A stretch of 64,000 nucleotides of DNA, taken from Bacillus sp. es.036. GTDB taxonomy: Bacteria; Bacillota; Bacilli; Bacillales; Guptibacillaceae. Position numbers and translations under genes: made by a program. Below, piece after piece: positions 25,145 through 31,433 of the stretch (its first letter is position 1; every line of letters starts with the position of its first letter). The notes under the pieces are model-generated. The model searched no databases, was not told the origin of the DNA, and worked only from the letters and a program-made list of their open reading frames with translations. The stretch is from contig NZ_PDIZ01000001.1 of the NCBI RefSeq assembly GCF_002563635.1, positions 2,604,001 to 2,668,000 of the forward strand, read 5' to 3'.

Positions 25145-25378
25145 TTAAATGAATAGGAAGAGTAATCCTATAACTATTAATACCAGTCCTCCCCCCATAC
25201 GAAGACCTCCAGTTGCTACAGGATCACCTGATATTAGATCAAAAAAACTTAATAAATAAGCACTTACTTTATTAGCATTTTCACTTTCTTCCCAACGGGC
25301 TCTTAACCCCCAAATAAATAAGAATAGACCTACTAAAATGACTATGGCAGGTACTATATACCACATTACACTCATCAT
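25145..25378 (-). CDS. Small two-helix membrane protein (77 aa)
   Basis: Begins MMSVMWYIVPAIVILVGLFL; helices at about 6-24 and 56-76 flank a polar loop WEESENANKVSAYL. A glycine-rich stretch (TGGLRMGGGLV) precedes the second helix. The ribosome binding site is poor and the second or later Met could be the start. No family recognised. Single-gene array unit. Confidence 0.6.
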   Translation of the reverse strand: MMSVMWYIVPAIVILVGLFLFIWGLRARWEESENANKVSAYLLSFFDLISGDPVATGGLRMGGGLVLIVIGLLFLFI

Positions 25379-25452
25379 CTACTAATTCGTTTTCCTTTCT
25401 TTTTCAAATTTAAAGAAAGAGAGAACCACTACCTTTGCAATCTTCTATTCTC

Positions 25453-25471
25453 GCTCCGAGATAGTTAAGCA
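25453..25471 (-). repeat. Array repeat core
   Basis: GCTCCGAGATAGTTAAGCA preceded by TTCTC, the same variant as at 28440 (TTCTCGCTCCGAGATA). Confidence 0.75.
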
Positions 25472-25492
25472 AGGCTAACTAAAGCAGCATAC

Positions 25493-25681
25493 CTAAAAGC
25501 CTCCGTTAGTATTCCGATGTTTATTATCATTCTGTCGGAGTTCCTCTATTGACTTAGTTCTTTCAAGTGGATTTTTGCCTTCCCATTGCTTTTTCGTTTT
25601 TATTGATTTTTTGTACTTGTAAATAGTCACTATTGCAAACAAAACTAAAATTAATGAAATCCACATAATCGTTTGAAACAT
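25493..25681 (-). CDS. Small single-helix membrane protein (62 aa)
   Basis: Begins MFQTIMWISLILVLFAIV, one helix (about 4-22) then a basic, polar tail ending NDNKHRNTNGGF. A very strong GAAGGAGG site precedes the ATG, which supports expression. No family recognised. Single-gene array unit. Confidence 0.65.
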   Translation of the reverse strand: MFQTIMWISLILVLFAIVTIYKYKKSIKTKKQWEGKNPLERTKSIEELRQNDNKHRNTNGGF

Positions 25682-25760
25682 AAAAAACCTCCTTCAAGTC
25701 CTCCCCAACATATTTGATAATATTGTTTAAAATTACTCCAATCTCCTTTTACAAGTCTCT

Positions 25761-25856
25761 AATACCAATTATTTCAAATCTGCACACAGAACTCAATCTT
25801 TACTTCACATATAAAAGAGCTTATCTTATTACAGATAAGCTCCGAGATTGTTGAAC
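25761..25856 (-). repeat. Array repeat, full-length
   Basis: AATACCAATTATTTCAAA end, ACTCAATCTTTA outer arm, AGAGCTTATCT-TATTAC-AGATAAGCTC inner stem, core GCTCCGAGATTGTTGAAC (25839-25856). A good reference copy. Confidence 0.92.
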
Positions 25857-25880
25857 AATCGCTTCTCTATGAATTAATAA

Positions 25881-26075
25881 CTAATTTCGATTTACTTTTC
25901 TTAAAGTTATAATTATTGTTAATTGATACACTGTAAATGAAACCCCAAGCAAGGCTATAAATATTAGTGATAACAGTGAACTCGCGATACTATTACTTTT
26001 AAGCAATAATAGAGATACTCCGATCCAAAAAACTATTAACCTTATTATTCTATTTGTAACGTGTGACTTGAACAT
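25881..26075 (-). CDS. Small two-helix membrane protein (64 aa)
   Basis: Begins MFKSHVTNRIIRLIVFW; two helices (about 9-27 and 31-55) and a short basic tail TLRKVNRN. AAAGGAAG precedes the ATG. Single-gene array unit, function unknown. Confidence 0.6.
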   Translation of the reverse strand: MFKSHVTNRIIRLIVFWIGVSLLLLKSNSIASSLLSLIFIALLGVSFTVYQLTIIITLRKVNRN

Positions 26076-26107
26076 TTTACACTTCCTTTGTTTAATACTC
26101 CAACCCT

Positions 26108-26163
26108 AAACCTACATAGAGCGCTTACTTATTGTTAAGCAAAAGCTCCGATTAATTTAATAA
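26108..26163 (-). repeat. Array repeat, second structural subtype
   Basis: AAACCTACATAGAGCGCTTAC, then TTAAGCAAAA and core GCTCCGATTAATTTAATAA (26145-26163). The stem is GAGC-gCTTA / TAAG-caaaaGCTC. Confidence 0.85.
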
Positions 26164-26169
26164 AGTAAT

Positions 26170-26718
26170 TCAATTCATTTTGGATATAATCCCCTCTTTA
26201 ATTCCATAGCGTATGAGACCATAATATGGATCTTTAGTAATTCCGAGGATCTCACAAAATGCTGGTTCAGTTTTGTAACCTTGTTTTCTGAGTCCTAACA
26301 CTTTGGATTTAAGTTCAGGAAATCTTTGCATCAACTTATATTCAATTATCATATGAAGATATGCGTTCTGATTATGTACAGGCTCATTTTGCCCGAATAA
26401 CTCAAATTCAAAATTATTGAAAACAAAATTCGCTTTTACAACCTCTTTAAATCTAATGGTTGTTCGCTTTACCTTGAATTTTTCTTTATTCCCATAAAGA
26501 GTTATTAGCTGACTTTCGAATTCATCTAGTTTATTTACTTCCATAATAACGTCCAGATCGGAGTCCTCTACATCGATTCCAATTGGGATGGTTCCGCACA
26601 AGACTGGATGGTAGGTTCTTAATTCATTCATAATACGCAGTTCTTCAATTGCTATATAAGCTTTTTTCTGTTTATCACTACCAATTTTCATTGCTTCAAA
26701 TAATTGAATGAATACCAC
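26170..26718 (-). CDS. DUF4269 nucleotidyltransferase-fold protein
   Basis: About 180 residues. The segment VLCGTIPIGIDVEDSDLDVI resembles the G-[ST]-x(n)-D-x-D signature of nucleotidyltransferase-fold proteins and matches what I recall of DUF4269. Later motifs include FELFGQNEPVHNQNAYLHM. Cytoplasmic. The start is uncertain: a GTG at 26718 lacks spacing from the GGAAGG site, whereas an ATT at 26707-26709 is correctly spaced and an ATG (MKIGSDKQ) lies further in. Repeat core follows the stop by 6 nt. Single-gene unit. Confidence 0.78.
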   Translation of the reverse strand: MVFIQLFEAMKIGSDKQKKAYIAIEELRIMNELRTYHPVLCGTIPIGIDVEDSDLDVIMEVNKLDEFESQLITLYGNKEKFKVKRTTIRFKEVVKANFVFNNFEFELFGQNEPVHNQNAYLHMIIEYKLMQRFPELKSKVLGLRKQGYKTEPAFCEILGITKDPYYGLIRYGIKEGIISKMN

Positions 26719-26770
26719 CTTCCAACGTAAGATTATTTAATTTTAGAATGAAATGATGTATTCCAGATTT

Positions 26771-26788
26771 GCTCCGAGATTGCTTAAT
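26771..26788 (-). repeat. Array repeat core
   Basis: GCTCCGAGATTGCTTAAT, short subtype with a degraded GAA end. Confidence 0.75.
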
Positions 26789-26810
26789 AACTTTTCATTT
26801 TCTTTTAGAA

Positions 26811-27005
26811 TTACTTTATCGTCTCTTTTTTCTCTTTCCAATGACTTACAATAAGACTTGAAGAGAAAATTAACAATAGCAACATAAAAATTGAGGAGAT
26901 TAGTGATATAATTCCTGCTTGATTACTAATGTCATTAAAGAATTCGAACAAAAAATAAGGCATTAACAGTATGCTTATTACAAATATAAGAACTTCAACT
27001 TTCAC
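26811..27005 (-). CDS. Small two-helix membrane protein (64 aa)
   Basis: GTG start after a GGGGGG-rich site; begins MKVEVLIFVISILLMPYF, helices about 4-23 and 32-54, basic end HWKEKKETIK. No family recognised. Single-gene array unit. Confidence 0.58.
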   Translation of the reverse strand: MKVEVLIFVISILLMPYFLFEFFNDISNQAGIISLISSIFMLLLLIFSSSLIVSHWKEKKETIK

Positions 27006-27097
27006 CTTTTATACCCCCCACTACAAATTTTTCCTTTTGATTATATCCATTCTACGGATGGGCAAGTAAATCGTTTCACTAAATGACCAAAATTTAC

Positions 27098-27194
27098 AAT
27101 GCCGATTTTTTCAAAAAAATCCGCATAACTCAATCTTTAATTCCAGCTAAAAGGAGCTTATCTTATTACAGATAAGCTCCGAGATTGTGGAAGA
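27098..27194 (-). repeat. Array repeat, full-length, diverged outer end
   Basis: AATGCCGATTTTTTCAAA replaces the usual outer end; outer arm ACTCAATCTTTAA, inner stem GGAGCTTATCT / AGATAAGCTCC and core GCTCCGAGATTGTGGAAGA (27176-27194) are intact. Confidence 0.9.
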
Positions 27195-27215
27195 TTAGTT
27201 CTAAGAGGATTGATA

Positions 27216-27647
27216 CTATACAAGGGAGTCTTCATCAGAAAATAGTCTTTCTTTAACAAAATTGACCTGCTCTATCATATGACCAATATTTCCTTCTCCA
27301 GCATATAAGGACATATTAAAAAAGTTATTATCTAAATTAGACCAATAAAGAATATTTTCATCACCTGAAACTGATACATCCATTTTTAATCTACCAACAT
27401 ATACTTCAACGTAACAATCTTGAAGATAGTATTTAAAATCCATTAAATGATGAAGAGTTATGTCCATTTTAGAAATATTGGTTTCTTCAAGAAGCTCTCT
27501 ATAAGCAGCATCTATACCTTTTTCTCCATCTTCAATTTTTCCGCCTACCAAATTACTTAGTCCTTTATAAGGATTCTTCAATCTTTCGCACATTAATAAC
27601 TTGTCCATACTTTTGTTATAAATCATCAAAACATTATAACCCTGCAC
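27216..27647 (-). CDS. NUDIX hydrolase
   Basis: A 143-residue protein with a NUDIX box from Gly36: G-KIEDG-E42 ... R50E51 L L E54E55 T N I, matching GX5EX7REUXEEXGU except Asn57 for the usual Gly. These enzymes hydrolyse nucleoside diphosphates linked to another moiety, using the glutamates to bind Mg2+. The N-terminal strand MQGYNVLMIYNKSMDKLLMC is typical. GTG start with AAGGATGGG upstream. Cytoplasmic; substrate not predictable. Single-gene array unit. Confidence 0.9.
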   Translation of the reverse strand: MQGYNVLMIYNKSMDKLLMCERLKNPYKGLSNLVGGKIEDGEKGIDAAYRELLEETNISKMDITLHHLMDFKYYLQDCYVEVYVGRLKMDVSVSGDENILYWSNLDNNFFNMSLYAGEGNIGHMIEQVNFVKERLFSDEDSLV

Positions 27648-27672
27648 GCTATCCCATCCTTATTAAATAAAC

Positions 27673-27691
27673 GCTCCGATTATCTTGAATA
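27673..27691 (-). repeat. Array repeat core
   Basis: GCTCCGATTATCTTGAATA, GAT subtype. Confidence 0.75.
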
Positions 27692-27698
27692 AGAGATA

Positions 27699-27995
27699 CT
27701 ACCACATCGGCTCCTCTTGATTCCTCAATTTATAGAAATAAGGAGCCACACCCAAGGAGATGACACAAAAAATGAGTTCTATAATTAAAACGTAATTATA
27801 CGGTACACTGAACATAACTAACGGAAACCATATAAATGGGATAACTGTGAAGAAGGTTAATTGATTCTTGGATTGTTTAGATAAATATTGAAACCCCTCA
27901 CAGTTAGGACATTTTAATTTTTGTCTTAATGTAAACATCCTTACGAAAGTTTCTCTCCAACTCCATTTATAACCACAGTTTTGACAAATCGGCAT
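27699..27995 (-). CDS. CxxC zinc-ribbon membrane protein (TIGR04104-like)
   Basis: 98 residues. The N-terminal zinc ribbon has Cys4/Cys7 (MPICQNCGYKWSW) and Cys29/Cys32 (KLKCPNCEG), followed by two transmembrane helices (about 48-66 and 69-86) and a short tail. The start MPICQNCGYKWSW and knuckle spacing match what I recall of the CXXC_20_CXXC family. Zinc probably stabilises a cytoplasmic ribbon. Single-gene array unit, repeat core 7 nt after the stop. Confidence 0.8.
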   Translation of the reverse strand: MPICQNCGYKWSWRETFVRMFTLRQKLKCPNCEGFQYLSKQSKNQLTFFTVIPFIWFPLVMFSVPYNYVLIIELIFCVISLGVAPYFYKLRNQEEPMW

Positions 27996-28045
27996 ATTCT
28001 CCCCCCCTATTTTTCAATGCCTTAATTTACTCTATAAAACTCCAT

Positions 28046-28099
28046 AAACCTACATAGAGCGCTTACTTTTATTAAGCAAACGCTCCGATTTAATGGAAC
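28046..28099 (-). repeat. Array repeat, second structural subtype
   Basis: AAACCTACATAGAGCGCTTAC, TTAAGCAAA and core GCTCCGATTTAATGGAAC (28082-28099). The stem is GAGCG-CTTA / TAAG-caaa-CGCTC. Confidence 0.87.
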
Positions 28100-28129
28100 A
28101 ATAAACAAATTGTTATTACGAGCTACTGC

Positions 28130-28339
28130 TTAATAAATAATCCCAATAACTAGCGCTATTGCCATACAAATGATTGCTGCAAATTTCGATTGCTTAATTA
28201 TACGTTCATCACCTTTTCGCAAGGATTCAAAAAATGTGAGTGTAAAGTAATAACATAAAACTATTAGTAAAATAAGAATGATGCTCATCCCAATTCCTTC
28301 TCTAGATACTTCCATACGTGACATCAAACCGCCAATCAT
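28130..28339 (-). CDS. Small two-helix membrane protein (about 60-69 aa)
   Basis: Helices at about 19-37 and 52-68 with a charged loop ESLRKGDERIIKQ. The start is uncertain: MIGGLMSRMEV has three candidate Met codons and no strong ribosome binding site. No family recognised. Single-gene array unit. Confidence 0.55.
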   Translation of the reverse strand: MIGGLMSRMEVSREGIGMSIILILLIVLCYYFTLTFFESLRKGDERIIKQSKFAAIICMAIALVIGIIY

Positions 28340-28439
28340 TTATTATTTTGCAACTTACCCTTTTGAAAGAGTTTATATAATTCACCTATCCTAACAATAG
28401 TTGGAAGGTTTAATATTACTCCTACGAACTTCAATTCTC

Positions 28440-28458
28440 GCTCCGAGATAATTGAGTA
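28440..28458 (-). repeat. Array repeat core
   Basis: GCTCCGAGATAATTGAGTA preceded by TTCTC, paired in type with the copy at 25453. Confidence 0.75.
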
Positions 28459-28484
28459 TGAGATAAAACTTATTTCTGTCGAAT

Positions 28485-28715
28485 TCACCACTCAATATCT
28501 TCATAAATATCAGAGATAAATCTTCCATCAACTTTACCCTCTTGGAACAATTGTGTCGCTGTACTAAACTCTTGAGTAACTGAGCCTTTTACTTTTGTTA
28601 AGTAAAATCTCTCTTCATCTTGGCTAATCCAATATTCATTATTTCCATATTTGAAATTGTACTCTTCTCCAATTTGAATTCCATTTTGAAACTCTTTGAA
28701 CTGATCTTTAGTCAT
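28485..28715 (-). CDS. Hypothetical protein (76 aa)
   Basis: Begins MTKDQFKEFQNGIQIGEEY; soluble, acidic, with beta-rich center YGNNEYWISQDEERFYLT and a helical end. The ATG follows TGGAGTG. No family recognised. Single-gene array unit. Confidence 0.6.
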   Translation of the reverse strand: MTKDQFKEFQNGIQIGEEYNFKYGNNEYWISQDEERFYLTKVKGSVTQEFSTATQLFQEGKVDGRFISDIYEDIEW

Positions 28716-28811
28716 TTCATCACTCCATTCAAGGGTTTCAACTAGAGCTTGTAAAAAGCTAAACGAAAAGGTTGAGAAATAGAGTTGATATTTCTGTTTT
28801 ATCCAACATTA

Positions 28812-28830
28812 GCTCAGATTTACTTGAAGA
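28812..28830 (-). repeat. Array repeat core, degenerate
   Basis: GCTCAGATTTACTTGAAGA: one mismatch in the CCGA box, but correct position between two units. Confidence 0.55.
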
Positions 28831-28880
28831 CTCGTATTCGAAGCAATCAGATATATTTTGCTGGAAATTCTTACTCAGGT

Positions 28881-29117
28881 TTACGCTAGATTACTTAAAA
28901 AAGTATAAATCCCAACGAAAATACTAAATCCAGCAACAAGGAATGATGTGAAAGCGACTGGTTTTCGTTTTTGAAATTCAGTAACCCCCATAACAAGAAA
29001 CATTCCACCCATTAATAGCATTAAATAAGGCAATATAATTTCAGCTGTTCCAGTTATCAAACCATAAATAGATAGAGAAACTACAATAGTTGCCAAAATC
29101 ATTCTAATTATTTTCAC
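28881..29117 (-). CDS. DUF3953-like small membrane protein (78 aa)
   Basis: Begins MKIIRMILATIVVSLSIY with three hydrophobic helices (about 5-23, 28-46 and 54-74) and the EFQKRKPVAF loop that I recall from DUF3953/YczI-type proteins. The GTG at 29117 has GGGGGAAG upstream. Function unknown. Single-gene array unit. Confidence 0.7.
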   Translation of the reverse strand: MKIIRMILATIVVSLSIYGLITGTAEIILPYLMLLMGGMFLVMGVTEFQKRKPVAFTSFLVAGFSIFVGIYTFLSNLA

Positions 29118-29206
29118 CAGCACTTCCCCCGCAATAATGAAATTAGGTCCTTTACTAAAATCCCCTGTAATTCAGTTAAAATGAGCACAAACCTCTCTAG
29201 ATTAAC

Positions 29207-29225
29207 GCTCCGAGATTACAGAACA
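29207..29225 (-). repeat. Array repeat core
   Basis: GCTCCGAGATTACAGAACA preceded by AGATTAAC, as in the copy at 11373. Confidence 0.75.
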
Positions 29226-29235
29226 TTGATATTTG

Positions 29236-29433
29236 TTATGATTGTTTCCAACCACTGGTTTGTATCCTTAAAACAGAAGCCATTACTCCTATGAGGCAAA
29301 AGATAATTCCTACTGGCAAAATGAAGAATAGTATAAGGTCTGGAATTATTCCAAGGTACGGTAGAATTGTACATACCGGAACTGCAACGGTCAGGGTTAA
29401 TAAGATAATCAAATTTAATTTTTTGGTATTCAA
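29236..29433 (-). CDS. Small two-helix membrane protein (65 aa)
   Basis: TTG start after TAGGAGGA; begins MNTKKLNLIILLTLTVAV, helices about 6-26 and 33-54, end RIQTSGWKQS. No family recognised. Single-gene array unit with its core 10 nt after the stop. Confidence 0.6.
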   Translation of the reverse strand: MNTKKLNLIILLTLTVAVPVCTILPYLGIIPDLILFFILPVGIIFCLIGVMASVLRIQTSGWKQS

Positions 29434-29495
29434 ATAATAGTCCTCCTAAAACAATACAATAGTTTTATTAGCATCTTACCTTAGTCAAAATGCTT

Positions 29496-29590
29496 AATAC
29501 CAATTATTTCAAAACGCTGCTAATAAATCCATCTTTTTCCCAAGAAAAAGAGCCTATCTTATTAAAGATAAGCTCCGATTATCTTGAAGA
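29496..29590 (-). repeat. Array repeat, full-length
   Basis: AATACCAATTATTTCAAA end; inner stem GAGCCTATCT-TATTAA-AGATAAGCTC; core GCTCCGATTATCTTGAAGA (29572-29590), combining the long stem with the GAT core subtype. Confidence 0.9.
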
Positions 29591-29677
29591 CTCGAAGTTG
29601 AGATACTTCTAAGACCAATCTTTAATCCCCGGGTTACATTAAGTACAATTATTTTTTGTATAAACACTAATCCCTTG

Positions 29678-30697
29678 TTATTTTGATAAGTTGATGACAA
29701 TTGGGTCTAGCTCAATTTCAACATGACCTTTTCCAGAATTAAGACTAGCAATTTGAACAGGCTGAATGATAAGCTTACTAGCTCCCTCTTGAATCGTACC
29801 GAAATCACTTGATCCTTTAAATGTTTTGCCATTATCAGGTGAAGTGCCACCACCACTGGTTCCATTCATATACACATTACCAAGGTCATCTGTTACATGG
29901 AAAACAGGTGTCACGCTTTCCCACTCTTGTAGAAGGTCAACCTTTATCACTTGTTCATAGCTAATGACAGTGGAAACATCCGTAAACTCAATCGATTGAA
30001 GTGTGAAACTCACATTTTCTTTCTGTACAGTTTCATTCACTAACTGTAAATCACCTTCTAAACGGTTGAGTGAAAAAGCGAAGGACCAATCCCCCTCCAC
30101 TTCTAAGTCACTTGACAAACTATAAAAGGCTTCAGGCTTCCAAGTAACTTCTATTGTGTCTGGATATTCTTCATCTTTAAAATGTGGAGTGAAGGATGCT
30201 AATCCTACATAACGATCGTCGCTAACTTTTGTAATTTGATCACTTCCTCCCATACCGTTGGAACCAACAATGTTAAACCAACTTAATGCATTGATTTCCA
30301 TCTCTTCTTTAATTTCACGTTCTGTTTCCAGTGCATATGAAATTGTAACATTCTTGCCATCATATACCGCATTGTCTATCATAACGGTCATACCATTGCT
30401 GGTCTGTGCAAGACCAATATCAGTTGAGAAGGTTTCAAAATTTTCGTAGCGATGTTCTTCGTCATTAAAATAACTAATGACATTATTCATAAAAGGAATT
30501 TGGGCAGCAACAGATGGGAAGGCAAAAGCAACCGAAGTAGTAAATAACCCTAAAATAAACACAGCCGCTAAAATTGGATTTTTAAATTTTCTTGTTTGTT
30601 GCTCTGTTTTCGCTTTTTTCACACCCATTATAGACCGATCATGTAATTCTTTTGGAATCTCTATTTTATGTATCTCTTGATTTATTTTATTGCCCAC
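29678..30697 (-). CDS. DUF4179-type anti-sigma-like membrane protein
   Basis: A 339-residue protein with a cytoplasmic N-terminus (MGNKINQEIHKIEIPKEL), one transmembrane helix (about 45-65, ILAAVFILGLFTTSVAFAF) and a large beta-rich extracytoplasmic part: DUF4179-like (to about 180; SNGMTVMIDNAVYDG) then a DUF5643-like domain. The GTG at 30697 follows GGAGGG within the end of the sigma gene and overlaps it by 11 bases. It probably restrains the sigma factor and senses an envelope signal, but this pair is unrelated in sequence to the DUF4030-type partners. Confidence 0.82.
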   Translation of the reverse strand: MGNKINQEIHKIEIPKELHDRSIMGVKKAKTEQQTRKFKNPILAAVFILGLFTTSVAFAFPSVAAQIPFMNNVISYFNDEEHRYENFETFSTDIGLAQTSNGMTVMIDNAVYDGKNVTISYALETEREIKEEMEINALSWFNIVGSNGMGGSDQITKVSDDRYVGLASFTPHFKDEEYPDTIEVTWKPEAFYSLSSDLEVEGDWSFAFSLNRLEGDLQLVNETVQKENVSFTLQSIEFTDVSTVISYEQVIKVDLLQEWESVTPVFHVTDDLGNVYMNGTSGGGTSPDNGKTFKGSSDFGTIQEGASKLIIQPVQIASLNSGKGHVEIELDPIVINLSK

Positions 30698-31211
30698 AAA
30701 TATCACCCTCCTTAAATCCTTTCCGAAGCTTATTTAACGAACGGTACAATACTGTTTTAGTCGTTCCCAGCGGCATTTCCAATAACTCCGATATTTCCTT
30801 AAATGTATGATGATGATAAAACCTCAAAAGAACAATGCTCTTTTCATCCTCTTCCAACGTGTTTATCAACTCTTGTAACGTTATGGAAAGAGGTATATCT
30901 TCATCCTCTGTCCCTATAAATTCCTCATACTCTTGTTTTAACAGAACCACTTTGTTATTTACTCGAACTAGATTAGTTGCACAGTTTATTGTAATTTTTA
31001 TTAACCATGTTTTGAAATACTCCGGCTTTTTTAATGTACCTATATTTTCAAATGATTGATAAGCTACTTCTTGAACAACATCTAAAGCATCATCTTTATT
31101 TTTTACATACACATAAGCCATTCGATAAATATCTTCTTCATATTGTTGGAATAGTTTTAAGAAGGCTTTATCATTTCCCTTTTGAGCTTTTTTTACTAAA
31201 CGTGTACTAAT
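30687..31211 (-). CDS. ECF RNA polymerase sigma factor, module 5, apparent ATT start
   Basis: Region 2 includes DDALDVVQEVAYQSFENI and TWLIKITINCATNLVR; region 4 includes EDEKSIVLLRFYHHHTFKEI and LGTTKTVLYRSLNKLR. The first in-frame ATG (31121) would remove region 2.1. The frame continues upstream as STRLVKKAQKGNDKAFLKLF to an ATT at 31209-31211, 9 nt after AAAGGG, the expected place for initiation; no ATG, GTG or TTG is available before an in-frame TGA. So either ATT is used, as in infC, or the start is mutated. GTCTAATAG lies upstream (31244-31252). 174 residues as given. Confidence 0.85.
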   Translation of the reverse strand: MSTRLVKKAQKGNDKAFLKLFQQYEEDIYRMAYVYVKNKDDALDVVQEVAYQSFENIGTLKKPEYFKTWLIKITINCATNLVRVNNKVVLLKQEYEEFIGTEDEDIPLSITLQELINTLEEDEKSIVLLRFYHHHTFKEISELLEMPLGTTKTVLYRSLNKLRKGFKEGDICGQ

Positions 31212-31243
31212 GTAAATTCACCCTTTCTTTTTTTGTCCTACAT

Positions 31244-31254
31244 CTATTAGACAA
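31244..31254 (-). promoter_or_regulatory. Candidate ECF -10 element of sigma module 5
   Basis: TTGTCTAATAG on the minus strand, matching the element before sigma modules 1-4; an AAGCC lies 17 nt upstream as a possible -35. Confidence 0.35.
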
Positions 31255-31404
31255 ATAAAATGGCATTTTGGCTTTATTTATCTTAAATGTTTTCAAATAA
31301 AATAATCGTCCAAACTAAGGACGATTATTTTATGGATTTGAGATCCGTTATTTAACTCTACTTCTCAATGCTACACTGAAAAAGGAATATAGTTTTGAAC
31401 AATC

Positions 31405-31423
31405 GCTCCGAGTTTGCTTAATA
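31405..31423 (-). repeat. Array repeat core
   Basis: GCTCCGAGTTTGCTTAATA preceded by GAACAATC, 10 nt after the stop of the ABC permease gene. Confidence 0.75.
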
Positions 31424-31433
31424 TCATCTAAAA

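Noticed and set aside
716-31423. Repeats considered as CRISPR
   Set aside because: Intervals are 200 to 7000 bases and contain genes; repeats are imperfect and no cas genes are present.
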